Source of the DNA: Acidimicrobiaceae bacterium
GTDB taxonomy: Bacteria; Actinomycetota; Acidimicrobiia; Acidimicrobiales; Ilumatobacteraceae
Reading direction: 5' to 3'
Length of the DNA: 43,375 nucleotides
Assembly (NCBI GenBank): GCA_002698945.1
Contig: NZZV01000062.1
Coordinates: 1 to 43,375 of the forward strand
The first letter of the stretch is position 1. Each line of letters starts with the position of its first letter. Positions 16,416 to 24,417 of the stretch are shown piece after piece. A program made the position numbers and the translations under genes. The notes under the pieces were generated by a model that saw only the letters and a list, made by a program, of their open reading frames with translations, was not told the origin of the DNA and made no database searches.

Positions 16416-16479
16416 TGCGGGGTGCTCCTGGTTCGTTCGTATGTCGCTGATCGGTCGAGTGGGCTGGCTTCGTGCTGGT

Positions 16480-16884
16480 TCAGGCGGGTTCGAAGCCGTA
16501 GTTGAGGGCTTCGACACCGTTGTCGTCGGCCCCCATCGAGTAGGTGGCGAGACGGACCTTCATGCCGAGCTTCACGTGTTCCGGGTCGGGCGGGCAGTTG
16601 ATGATGTTGCCCTTGGCGCTGGTGCCGTCGAGGTCGACCACGGCGGCCACGAACGGCACCTCGACGCCGGGGGCGGCGAAGGTGACGATCGAGAACGACC
16701 GCACGATGCCCTCGGTCGCCACGTCGACGTCCGTGAAGTCGGTGCCGAAGCACGAGGCGCACGCGTTGCGGCGGTCGAAGTACCGGGCGCCGCAGGTGGT
16801 GCATTCGTGGGCACGGAGGTGGGGGTTGCCGTCGTCGAGTACGAGGTAGTCGACGAACGGGATCTGCGAAACCGTCTCGCTCAT
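16480..16884 (-). CDS. Zn-ribbon/OB-fold protein (DUF35), thiolase partner
   Basis: A 134-residue DUF35 protein with a rubredoxin-like zinc ribbon (CTTC and CASC, near residues 28-50) followed by an OB-fold with GIVRSFSIVTFAAPGVEVPF and AAVVDLDGTSAKGN. DUF35 proteins bind acyl-CoA and pair with non-decarboxylating thiolase-fold enzymes; the partner thiolase starts 64 nt downstream. The ATG at 16884 is chosen over one at 16896, which would add four residues (MLSG). It follows the molybdenum hydroxylase gene by 71 nt on the same strand. Confidence 0.88.
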   Translation of the reverse strand: MSETVSQIPFVDYLVLDDGNPHLRAHECTTCGARYFDRRNACASCFGTDFTDVDVATEGIVRSFSIVTFAAPGVEVPFVAAVVDLDGTSAKGNIINCPPDPEHVKLGMKVRLATYSMGADDNGVEALNYGFEPA

Positions 16885-16955
16885 ACCCGACAGCATTCAC
16901 CCTCAAGAACGGTGAGAACGAACCGGAGCGTCGGGTGTGGCGGGGCTCGGCTGGA

Positions 16956-19208
16956 TCAGGAGAGTCGTTCGAGGACGACGTCCGGTGTCAGGGGGAACGT
17001 GTCGAACCAGACACCCGTGGCGTCGTGCAGGGCGGACAGCACGGCGGGGGCGTAGGCCATCATCGGCATCTCCGCCATGCCGCGGGCGCCCCAGGGGCCG
17101 CGCGGGTCGGCCAGTTCGAGCACGACGGCGTCGATCTGGGTCGGCATGTCGCCGATGCCCGGGATGAGGTAGGTCGACAGACGCGGGTTGAGCACGCGGC
17201 CGTCGGCCACCCGCAGTCGTTCGCTCATCGTGTAGCCGTGCGCCTGCGCGATCCCGCCGTCGATCTGGCCGATCACCAGCTCGGGGTTGATCGCCTTGCC
17301 GACGTCGTGGGTGCTGACCACCCGGTCGACCACGATGTGCCCGGTGCGGCGGTCGACTGTGAGTTCGACCGCCTGGGCGACGTAGCCGTAGCTGAAGTTC
17401 GGCTGGCAGATCCCCGTCTCGGGATCGAGCATCTCGGTCGGGGGTGGCACGTACCGGAAGAAACCGGCCGCGGGCCGGTCGCCGTCGCGCCACGCCTTCT
17501 CGGCCTCCTCGGCTGCGCCGAGGATCGAGTTGCCGGCCATGAACGTCAGCCGTGACGCCGACGCCGAACCGGAGTCGCCCGTGGTCGAGGTGTCGGAGAA
17601 CGTCGCTCGGATCGCCTCGATCGGCAACCCGGTCGCCTCGGCCGCCATCTGGACGAACGCCGTGTGTGCGCCTTGGCCGACGTCGGCGCCGGCGTGGAAG
17701 AACTCCGCCCACTCCGGTGTGTCACCCTCACCGTGCAGGACAATCTCGGCTTCGCACCGCTCGGGGAACCCGAACGAGAAGCCGACGTTCTTGTACGCGC
17801 ACGCGAAGCCGCGCCCGCGCAACAGGTCGTCGGTGGCGGGGGCGAGGGTGGCGAACGGTGAGAACGGCTTCGCGTCGCGGAGGGGTTCGTCGAGCCGGGC
17901 AGCTTCGGCGCACGCGTCGATGACCTCCGGCAGGGTGACGCCCGGGGGGAGCGGTGCCTGGGTGATGCCGATCGATCCGTCGCGCAGGGTGTTGCGGCGG
18001 CGGATCTCGACCGGGTCGATGCCGAGGGCCTCGGCCAGCCGGTTCATCTGCATCTCGGCGACGAAGCTGCCCTGTGGGCCGCCGAAGCCGCGAAAGGCCC
18101 CGCCGGGCACGGCGTTCGTGTACACGGCGTGGCTGTCGATGTGCGCGTTCGGCACCTCGTAGGGGCCGGCCTGGCTCAGGTGGCAGTTCCCGAGCACCTT
18201 GTTGGACGTGTAGTTGTAGGCGCCGGCGTCGAGCCAGGCCTCGCTCTCGATCGCGACGATCTTGCCGTCGGCATCGGCACCCCACCTGGCGTGGATGCGG
18301 CCGCGGTGGCGCTTGTGGTGGCCGACGATCGACTCCTCGCGCGACCACTGCACCGTGACCGGTCGGTCGATGCCGCGTGCGTGGAGCTGCTGGGCGGCGA
18401 TCGCGAGCACGATCTGGATCGAGGTGTCTTCGCGGCCGCCGAACGCGCCACCGATGGCGGGGTAGATCACCCGGACGCGGTCGTCGGGGAGGTCGAGCGC
18501 GTGTGCGATCTGCTCCCGATCCTCGTGCGTCCACTGACCGGCGACCTCGACGGTGACGCGACCCTCGTCGTCGACGTACGACATGCCGGCCTCGGGCTGG
18601 AGGTAGGCGTGCTCCTGGTACGGCACCTCGTAGGTCGCCTCGACGATCGCGGCCGCTCGCGCCCAGCCGGCCTCCATGTCGCCCTTGCGGATCTTGTAGT
18701 TGGTGTAGCTGTTGGTGGGGAGGTCGTTCTCCGGGTGCAGCAGGACGGCGTCGTCGGCGAGCGCGTCGTCGATGTCGCCGATGACCGGGAGTTGCTCCCA
18801 TTCGACGTCGATCGCCCGCGCTGCAGCCTCGGCGGCCTCGGTCGTCTCGGCGACCACGAACGCGAGGTGGTCGGCCTCCCAGCGGCTGACGTCGCATCGC
18901 ACCTTGCTCCGGCCGGTGTGCTCGACCGAGATGAACACCGGCTGGTCGAACATCGTGAGGCCGTATTCGTTGACGGGGACGTCGCGCCCGGTGAAGACGG
19001 CGATCACGCCGGGCAACGCCTCGGCCGCACGCACGTCGAGGCGGGTCAAGCGCGCGTGGGGCTGGTCGGTGAAGACGACCTTGCCGACCAGCGCATCGGT
19101 GGGAAACCGGTCGGCGGGGTACGTGGCGGCACCGGTGACCTTGTCGTGGGCGTCGAGCCGCAGCGGTGCCGCCCCGACGCTCGTCGTGCCCGGCACGTCG
19201 ACGCTCAT
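16956..19208 (-). CDS. Molybdenum hydroxylase, molybdopterin-binding large subunit (xanthine dehydrogenase family)
   Basis: A 750-residue large subunit of the xanthine dehydrogenase/aldehyde oxidase family, hydroxylating a carbon next to nitrogen or a carbonyl with water as oxygen source. The small a/b-hammerhead domain comes first (RLDAHDKVTGAATYPAD), then GGAFGGRED and AFRGFGGPQGSF, which bind the molybdopterin. DVGQGAHTAFVQMAAEATG and the segment GPWGARGMAEMPMMAYAPA follow, the latter with the active-site Glu. The start at 19208 overlaps the stop of the electron-transfer subunit (ATGA). Nothing in the sequence fixes the substrate; the nearby thiolase/DUF35 pair suggests a carboxylic or heterocyclic compound later handled as a CoA ester. 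Confidence 0.92.
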   Translation of the reverse strand: MSVDVPGTTSVGAAPLRLDAHDKVTGAATYPADRFPTDALVGKVVFTDQPHARLTRLDVRAAEALPGVIAVFTGRDVPVNEYGLTMFDQPVFISVEHTGRSKVRCDVSRWEADHLAFVVAETTEAAEAAARAIDVEWEQLPVIGDIDDALADDAVLLHPENDLPTNSYTNYKIRKGDMEAGWARAAAIVEATYEVPYQEHAYLQPEAGMSYVDDEGRVTVEVAGQWTHEDREQIAHALDLPDDRVRVIYPAIGGAFGGREDTSIQIVLAIAAQQLHARGIDRPVTVQWSREESIVGHHKRHRGRIHARWGADADGKIVAIESEAWLDAGAYNYTSNKVLGNCHLSQAGPYEVPNAHIDSHAVYTNAVPGGAFRGFGGPQGSFVAEMQMNRLAEALGIDPVEIRRRNTLRDGSIGITQAPLPPGVTLPEVIDACAEAARLDEPLRDAKPFSPFATLAPATDDLLRGRGFACAYKNVGFSFGFPERCEAEIVLHGEGDTPEWAEFFHAGADVGQGAHTAFVQMAAEATGLPIEAIRATFSDTSTTGDSGSASASRLTFMAGNSILGAAEEAEKAWRDGDRPAAGFFRYVPPPTEMLDPETGICQPNFSYGYVAQAVELTVDRRTGHIVVDRVVSTHDVGKAINPELVIGQIDGGIAQAHGYTMSERLRVADGRVLNPRLSTYLIPGIGDMPTQIDAVVLELADPRGPWGARGMAEMPMMAYAPAVLSALHDATGVWFDTFPLTPDVVLERLS

Positions 19209-20692
19209 GACGCGCTCCTGACGCCGACACGGGTCGTTCGTTCGGCGGCGGTGGCGACGGCAGCCTCGATCGCCCGGTAGCCGGTGCAGCGGCACAGGTT
19301 GCCGGCCAACCCGGCTCGGATCTCGGCCGGACTCGGTCGGCCGGTCTCGGCGATGAGCGCCGTGCACGACACGAGGAAGCCGGGGGTGCAGAATCCGCAC
19401 TGCACGGCGTGGTGCTCGACGAAGGCCTGCTGGATCGGTGCCAGCGCTCCGTCGGTGGCGAGCCCCTCGACGGTGGTCACCTCGGTGCCGGCGGCTCGCG
19501 CGGCGGGCACGAGGCAGCCCATGACGGCGGTGCCGTCGACGAGCACCGTGCATGCGCCGCACTCTCCCTCGGCGCAGCCCTCCTTGACGCCGGTGCAACC
19601 TGCTTCGTCGCGGAGCCAGTCGAGCAGTGTCACGCCGGTGGCGGTCGCGGCGCTGACACGCGAACCGTTGACGGTGACCTCGATCGGTGTCTCACGGCCG
19701 ATCAACGAGACGGTCGTGGGAGGTGTGGTTGCGTCGGTGTGTCCGGTTGCTCGCAGCAGCGTCGGTCGTTCGGGCCAGCGTGCGGCGTGTTCGTTGCGGC
19801 CGATGGCGAGCAGTCCGCGCTCGACCATCGTCGCGACCTGGCTGGTGCGGTAGGCGGCGGTGGCGCGCAGGTCGTCGATCGGGGTCGCCGCCTCTGCAGC
19901 AGCGATGCCCGCCGCTCGACACGTATCGGCGTCGAGCGTGGTGCCGCGCACGAGCTCGGCGACGTCCGGCAACGTGATGATCGTCGGGGCGACGCTGCCG
20001 AGGGCGATTGTGACGTCCGTGACGGTCTCGCCGTCGAACGACGCCGCGATGGCGACGTGGACGACCGAGATCGCCTGGGCCCGTCGCAGTCCCGATTTCA
20101 CGAACACCGATCGATGCGCACCTCGATCGGCGCCGGTCGGACGGGGGATCGAGATACCGGTCACCAGCTCGTCGTCGGCGAGCGTGGTGGTGCGGAACCC
20201 GGTGATGAACTCGCCGATCGGTTCGGATCGTGTTGCACCGACCGATGCGATGTGCACCGTGGCGCCGAGCGCGGTGAGGGCTGAGATCGTGTCGTTGGCG
20301 GGGCTGGCGGTGACGATGTTGCCGACCACGGTGGCCCGGTTGCGGAGCTGGGGTGAGCCGACCTCGAGACACGCTTGGGCGAGTGCGAGCGCCTCCGTGC
20401 GACACGTCGGGTCGGCGACGACGTCGTGGTGCGTCGTCGTGGCGCCGAGGTGGATCCCGTCGTCGGTGACCTCGATGTCGGCGAGCCCGGTGATCCGGCT
20501 GGTGTCGATCAGCAGCTCCACGCCGGAGTGGGCTCCCCGATCGAGCTCGACGATCAGGTCGGTGGCACCGGCGACGAGGCGTGCGGCAGCACCACGCTCG
20601 GACTTGAGCGCGAGCGCCTCGCCGAGCGTGCTGGGGGCGATGTACGACGGCACGCGGGTGGGCGGCCGCTGGACGGGATGCAGATCGCTCAT
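19205..20692 (-). CDS. Fused FAD-binding and 2Fe-2S subunit of a molybdenum hydroxylase
   Basis: A 495-residue electron-transfer subunit joining two proteins that are usually separate. Residues about 15-290 are the FAD subunit (LVAGATDLIVEL, GSPQLRNRATVVGNIVTASP, CO-dehydrogenase-type C-terminal domain). After a Thr/Pro-rich linker near 310-335, residues about 340-480 form the iron-sulfur subunit. This has plant-type ligands in GCAEGECGACTVLVDG and a second cluster in QCGFCTPGF and NLCRCTGY. The order FAD then Fe-S is the reverse of that in fused xanthine dehydrogenases. The ATG at 20692 has TAGCGT 10 nt upstream; GTG at 20704 is an alternative. First gene of the minus-strand cluster. Confidence 0.9.
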   Translation of the reverse strand: MSDLHPVQRPPTRVPSYIAPSTLGEALALKSERGAAARLVAGATDLIVELDRGAHSGVELLIDTSRITGLADIEVTDDGIHLGATTTHHDVVADPTCRTEALALAQACLEVGSPQLRNRATVVGNIVTASPANDTISALTALGATVHIASVGATRSEPIGEFITGFRTTTLADDELVTGISIPRPTGADRGAHRSVFVKSGLRRAQAISVVHVAIAASFDGETVTDVTIALGSVAPTIITLPDVAELVRGTTLDADTCRAAGIAAAEAATPIDDLRATAAYRTSQVATMVERGLLAIGRNEHAARWPERPTLLRATGHTDATTPPTTVSLIGRETPIEVTVNGSRVSAATATGVTLLDWLRDEAGCTGVKEGCAEGECGACTVLVDGTAVMGCLVPAARAAGTEVTTVEGLATDGALAPIQQAFVEHHAVQCGFCTPGFLVSCTALIAETGRPSPAEIRAGLAGNLCRCTGYRAIEAAVATAAERTTRVGVRSAS

Positions 20693-20794
20693 GTGGCGAC
20701 CCACGCTAGACGTTTCGTAAAGCAGACGGCCCGCATCGAGCCGGTGTTCACGGTGGTGTAACGCATGCCGACAGCGCTGGAGACGATGCCCACA

Positions 20795-21010
20795 TCACGC
20801 CGGTCGCCGATCGATCAGCGACCCGGTCCAGAACACGACGCCGTCGGGTCGGGTCCAGGTGCCGAGCCGGTCGGGTGTGACGTCGAGTTGCCATCCGCCC
20901 TCGTGGACCAGGTCGTGATGGGTCTCGCACAACGGCGCCAGTCGGTCGAGGTCGGTCGTGCCGCCCTGTGACCAGGGATCGGTCCGGAGGTATCGCGGAC
21001 GTTGTCGTCG
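20795..21010 (-). pseudogene. HNH endonuclease (DUF222-type) C-terminal remnant
   Basis: The last 60-70 codons of an HNH endonuclease: PWSQGGTTDLDRLAPLCETH and HDLVHEGGWQLDVTPDRLG, followed by a normal-looking tail and stop. The usual first half of the HNH motif is degenerate (YLRTD where a His pair is expected), and the large DUF222 N-terminal domain is missing. Upstream the same frame becomes antisense to the VOC gene. It is best read as a decayed fragment. Actinobacterial DUF222-HNH genes are highly repeated and often broken. The right-hand boundary is approximate. Bases 20693-20794, between this and the hydroxylase operon, hold only that operon's promoter region. Confidence 0.7.
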
Positions 21011-21083
21011 GATCGAGGAGCGACTGCGCTTGCAACGGTGGCGTCGATCACTCCCGTCGAGCGTCCCACGTCGAACCGCTACG

Positions 21084-21089
21084 TAGTGT
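21084..21089 (+). promoter_or_regulatory. -10 hexamer of the VOC gene at 21097
   Basis: TAGTGT, 7 nt before the ATG at 21097; leaderless-type spacing. Confidence 0.5.
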
Positions 21090-21096
21090 TCGTGGC

Positions 21097-21459
21097 ATGA
21101 CCGACCGGGCGACACCGAACTTGCCGTCGCGGGATTTCGCCGTGACATCGGACTTCTACGCAGCGCTCGGCTTCGTCGAGGAGTTCCGCGACGACGGGTG
21201 GATGATCCTGGCGCGCGGCGACCTCGTGTTGGAGTTCTTCCCGTTTCCTGATCTCGACCCGGCGACGAGCTCGTTCGGCAGCTGCCTCCGTCTCGACGAC
21301 GTCGACGCCTTCTACCGAGTGTGTCTCGCAGCCGGTGTCGCCGAGACCAACCGGGGCTGGCCGCGGCTGCACGCTCCCGAAGTCGAGGACTCGGGTCTGC
21401 GCATCGGTGCGCTGATCGATCCCGATTGCTCACTCGTGCGCCTCATCCAGAACCCCTGA
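21097..21459 (+). CDS. VOC-superfamily (bleomycin-resistance-like/glyoxalase) protein
   Basis: A 120-residue single-domain VOC protein. It has the first beta-alpha-beta unit SRDFAVTSDFYAALGFVEEF, then WMILARGDLVLEFFPFPDLD, the SCLRLDDVDAFYRVCLAAGV repeat and the final IGALIDPDCSLVRLIQNP. This is the length and pattern of bleomycin-binding resistance proteins rather than metal-dependent glyoxalase I. The ATG at 21097 is supported by TAGTGT 7 nt upstream. It is a single-gene unit between the HNH remnant and the TetR gene. Drug binding is not demonstrated by sequence alone. Confidence 0.8.
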   Translation: MTDRATPNLPSRDFAVTSDFYAALGFVEEFRDDGWMILARGDLVLEFFPFPDLDPATSSFGSCLRLDDVDAFYRVCLAAGVAETNRGWPRLHAPEVEDSGLRIGALIDPDCSLVRLIQNP

Positions 21460-21533
21460 CTTCGAACGGCGCGTCAGCTGAGCGCTCCGGGCGGGTGGTC
21501 CTGATCCAACGGGCTCACCCTCCGCGCTGTCGG

Positions 21534-22175
21534 CTATCTGCGTCGCTGGTACGCAGCGAGGAACGTGGCGATGGCGTGTTCGGAGCGGGTGCGGATCTGG
21601 TGCTCCGAGAGGGGTTCGTCGCTGCCGAGCAACATCGCCCGGTTGAGGGCGTCGGAGAGAACCAACCAGTTCAGGTCGGCCGCCGCCCGAGCGGGATCGG
21701 GCACTCGGAGGATCTCGCGCTCGTCGAGGCGTTCGACGACGACCGCCAGTTGATCGATGGCACTTCGCGGGCCCAGTTCGAAGTACAGCTCCGCGAGTTC
21801 TGGGAACTGCCGAGCTTCAGCGACGATCAGCCGGCGGAGTCGCATCGGTGCGGGTTGTATGACGAACCGGAGCTGTGCTCGGGCGTAGGCGCGTAGGTCG
21901 CGTTCGACGTCGTCGCTCTCGGCAAGATTTGCGATCGGGGCGTCGGCGTCGGCTCCTGCGGTCTCGATGACGCTCGTGACGACGTGGCGGAGCAGGTCCG
22001 CCTTCGTGTCGAAGTGGTGGTAGACGGTCTGCTTCGAGACGCCCGCGGCGCGGGCGACGGTGTCCATGCTCGTGCGTTCATACCCGTGTTCGAGGAAACA
22101 CTCGGTCGCAGCGTCGACGACCTGACGCCGCTTGCGTTCGGTTCGCGTTTCGATGCTCGCACTGGGCTCGACCAT
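21534..22175 (-). CDS. TetR-family transcriptional regulator
   Basis: A 213-residue repressor. The N-terminal helix-turn-helix reads RRQVVDAATECFLEHGYERT and then MDTVARAAGVSKQTVYHHF, a canonical TetR DNA-binding domain. The C-terminal ligand domain (IQPAPMRLRRLIVAEARQFP onward) resembles the AefR-like C-terminal class. The ATG at 22175 has TATGAT 6 nt upstream, within a large inverted repeat shared with the divergent DUF1905 gene, so it probably represses itself and that pair. The GTG immediately before is an alternative start. Ligand unknown. Confidence 0.92.
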   Translation of the reverse strand: MVEPSASIETRTERKRRQVVDAATECFLEHGYERTSMDTVARAAGVSKQTVYHHFDTKADLLRHVVTSVIETAGADADAPIANLAESDDVERDLRAYARAQLRFVIQPAPMRLRRLIVAEARQFPELAELYFELGPRSAIDQLAVVVERLDEREILRVPDPARAAADLNWLVLSDALNRAMLLGSDEPLSEHQIRTRSEHAIATFLAAYQRRR

Positions 22176-22186
22176 CACGAAATCAT

Positions 22187-22234
22187 ACTGGACCGACCAG
22201 TTCCGATAGAGTGAACGGAACCAAACGGTCTAGT
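22187..22234. promoter_or_regulatory. Putative TetR operator: 18-bp near-repeats in inverted orientation
   Basis: ACTGGACCGACCAGTTCC (22187-22204) and the reverse complement of 22217-22234 agree at 13 of 18 positions, separated by 12 nt. The left copy also contains its own 15-bp palindrome, ACTGG-ACCGA-CCAGT. The element spans the divergent start regions and touches the TetR -10 (TATGAT, minus strand, 22182-22187). Confidence 0.6.
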
Positions 22235-22249
22235 TGAAGGAAGCGATCA

Positions 22250-22537
22250 ATGGCAGACGAAGACATCGAGCCTGTCGCGCTCACGGTTGAGGCCCAGATC
22301 ACCACCGACGCCAACAGCGGGTGGGCGTGCGTCGTCATCCCCGACTCGCAGCACCGGCTCGGCACCGGCAAACCGGTGAAGATCGTCGGAGTGATCGACG
22401 GCCACGACATCCAGGCGACCATGCTGCCCATCGGTGACGGCAAGCACATGGTGCCGGTCAAGGCCGCCGTCCGCAAAGCGATCAACAAGGGCGTCGGCGA
22501 CGACGTACGTCTCGAGATCACCGGGCGGCGGTCATGA
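22250..22537 (+). CDS. DUF1905 domain protein
   Basis: A 95-residue DUF1905 protein of beta-rich fold: VALTVEAQITTDANSGWACV, the GKPVKIVGVIDGHDIQATML core, then KHMVPVKAAVRKAINKGVGD and VRLEITGR. The family has no established biochemistry. The ATG at 22250 has GAAGGA about 8 nt upstream. Its stop overlaps the start of the MDMPI-family gene (ATGA). Both lie divergent to a TetR regulator across a shared operator-like repeat, so the pair is probably its regulated output. Confidence 0.85.
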   Translation: MADEDIEPVALTVEAQITTDANSGWACVVIPDSQHRLGTGKPVKIVGVIDGHDIQATMLPIGDGKHMVPVKAAVRKAINKGVGDDVRLEITGRRS

Positions 22538-23169
22538 CCGCCGATCCGACCCCCCACGAGATGGTCCGGGACGCGCGGCGACGACTCGTCGACTACCTGG
22601 ACGACCTCGAGCCCGAGGCATGGGCGCAGCCCTCATTGTGCGACGGGTGGACCGTCACCGACGTCGTCGCCCATCTGTCGCTCAGCACCTCCGGAACCTG
22701 GTCGGAGATGATCATCGGGATGATCCGTCACCGCGGGAGCTGGGACCGCTGGAACGCCAGCACCGCCCGTCGGCAAGCCGAAACTCACACACGAGACGAA
22801 CTGATCGACATCATTCGCCAGAACGCAGACTCGCTCGAGCACGCAGCGGGCAGCAGCCACGACGACCAGCTCGTCGACCTGCTCGTGCACGGCCAAGACA
22901 TCGCACGAGCCGTGGACACGCCACTTTCGGTGCCGGTCGAGTCTGCCGTCGCGGCGATCGATCACGTCCTGGCATCGCGCTGGTACGGAGCCAAGCAGCG
23001 GCTCGCCGACCTCGGACTGGACGCCACCGACGCCGACTGGTCCGGACCGGGTGGCAAGGCAGTCCGTGGCCCGATCGTCTCGCTCCTCCTCGCCGCGTCC
23101 GGGCGCCCCGCCGCGCTCGCCGACCTCCAGGGACCCGGCATCGAGATCCTCCGTGGCCGCCTCGCCTGA
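22534..23169 (+). CDS. Maleylpyruvate isomerase family (MDMPI-N/DinB-like) mycothiol-dependent enzyme
   Basis: A 211-residue member of the DinB-like maleylpyruvate-isomerase family, whose members use mycothiol or bind a metal through three histidines. Visible are the N-terminal helix REMVRDARRR-like segment, SLCDGWTVTDVVAHLSLS with the first His, and LVDLLVHGQDIARAVDTPL with another. It ends with a helical segment, VSLLLAASGRPAALADLQGPG. The actual reaction is unknown in most family members. It overlaps DUF1905 by 4 nt. Presence of this family agrees with a mycothiol-producing actinobacterium. Confidence 0.85.
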   Translation: MTADPTPHEMVRDARRRLVDYLDDLEPEAWAQPSLCDGWTVTDVVAHLSLSTSGTWSEMIIGMIRHRGSWDRWNASTARRQAETHTRDELIDIIRQNADSLEHAAGSSHDDQLVDLLVHGQDIARAVDTPLSVPVESAVAAIDHVLASRWYGAKQRLADLGLDATDADWSGPGGKAVRGPIVSLLLAASGRPAALADLQGPGIEILRGRLA

Positions 23170-23223
23170 GCCACGTAGCGCCGAGCGTCAGCGGGCCCAC
23201 CTCGCCGACGACATGCCGCCCGG

Positions 23224-24417
23224 TCAGGCCTGCAGCGCCTGGTCGACCGCCGCCGCTACCTGATCGGGCGTCCGTCCGGATGAGCGCGCCACCGCGATCA
23301 CGTCGTCGTGTTCGGGTTTCCACCCGATCGGCCGGCCACGCCACGAGCGGGCCTTGACGCGCACCGGGCGTCCCTCGACCACGACGGTCGTCTCCGATCG
23401 CTCGGCCTCGTAGCGGTCGATCGGTTGACGGCGGACACCCAGGGTCGTCGTCCAGGTGAACAGCACGTCGACCACGGCTCGTTCGGCGTCGATCGGGCAC
23501 ACGACGGTCACGTCCGTGCCGAGGCGCCGCTTCTTCATCGCCACCGCCGCGCTCCACGCCTCATGGGCTCCCGCGTCGACGCACGCGTCGAGCGCAGCGG
23601 CGATCCGCTCGGGCGATTGGTCGTCGATCGTCGCCGACAGCAACACGACCGGGCGAGTGGCCGACGGCTCGTCGGCCGCCGCGGGCGAATCGCTCGATGC
23701 GACGCCGAGCACCGTCCGCAGACAGTTCGCTCGCGGCAGCTTCGTCGACGTGCCGAACCCGTAGCCGATCGCGGACACCGTCATCTCGATACCGGTCGAC
23801 GGTGTCGTCAACTCGGCGACCAGAGCCGCGCCCGTCGGCGTCACCAACTCCATCGGGTCGTCGGTGAACCGCCACACATGGCCGGTACCTTCCAACAGCC
23901 GCAGGGTCGCCGGCGCCGGGACCGGGAGCTCGCCGTGCGCGGTCATGACCGTGCCCGACCCCGTCGGCAGCGGCGCGCACGTCGCCGACTCCACCCCCAG
24001 GTGATGCAGTGCCGAGCACACGCCGACCACGTCGACGATGGTGTCGAGCGCACCGACCTCGTGGAAGTGCACGTCCTCGACGTCGATGCCGTGGATCGCC
24101 GACTCGGCGACGGCGATCCGGTCGATCACGGCGACGGCCCGATCGCTGATCGCCGACGGCAGTCCGGCGGCCCTGATGATCCGGCGGAGTTCGCTCGCCG
24201 AGCGGTGCGTCGCGGTGTCGGCGGTGCCGACATGGGCCAACGAGCCGCTGATGCCGTGGCGGACGACCCGCTCGACGTCGAGCGTCCAACCGGGGAGCTC
24301 GAGGCGCCGGAGGTCGTCTCGAATGAGGTCGACCGGCGCTCCGGCGTCGATCAGGGCACCGAGCAGCATGTCGCCGCTGACGCCCGTCGTCGGGTCGAGG
24401 TGGAGGTGGCGGGTCAT
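23224..24417 (-). CDS. larC: Nickel insertion protein LarC (pyridinium-3,5-bisthiocarboxylate nickel chelatase)
   Basis: CTP-dependent cyclometallase that puts nickel into the pincer nucleotide cofactor. 397 residues. It begins HLHLDPTTGVSGDMLLGAL, the usual LarC start, then the metal-linked DVHFHEVGALDTIVDVVG, LPTGSGTVMTAHGELPVPAPA and PMELVTPTGAALVAEL. The C-terminal half contains KKRRLGTDVTVVCP and KARSWRGRPIGWKPEHDD. It is one continuous reading frame, unlike the Lactiplantibacillus gene, which needs a programmed frameshift. Start ATG at 24417 overlaps the larE stop (ATGA). Last gene of the larB-larE-larC series. Confidence 0.92.
   Translation of the reverse strand: MTRHLHLDPTTGVSGDMLLGALIDAGAPVDLIRDDLRRLELPGWTLDVERVVRHGISGSLAHVGTADTATHRSASELRRIIRAAGLPSAISDRAVAVIDRIAVAESAIHGIDVEDVHFHEVGALDTIVDVVGVCSALHHLGVESATCAPLPTGSGTVMTAHGELPVPAPATLRLLEGTGHVWRFTDDPMELVTPTGAALVAELTTPSTGIEMTVSAIGYGFGTSTKLPRANCLRTVLGVASSDSPAAADEPSATRPVVLLSATIDDQSPERIAAALDACVDAGAHEAWSAAVAMKKRRLGTDVTVVCPIDAERAVVDVLFTWTTTLGVRRQPIDRYEAERSETTVVVEGRPVRVKARSWRGRPIGWKPEHDDVIAVARSSGRTPDQVAAAVDQALQA

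Noticed and set aside
16896-16916. TTCACC/GGTGAG hairpin between the molybdenum hydroxylase and the DUF35 gene
   Set aside because: Six pairs including a wobble, no T-run, and located between genes that appear co-transcribed.
21011-21433. Long minus-strand reading frame continuing the HNH remnant
   Set aside because: It is antisense to the VOC gene, Arg-rich and without any DUF222 signature, so it is a shadow of GC-rich coding sequence.
23224-24417. Programmed frameshift in larC as in Lactiplantibacillus
   Set aside because: The reading frame is continuous through both halves of LarC, so no frameshift is needed.
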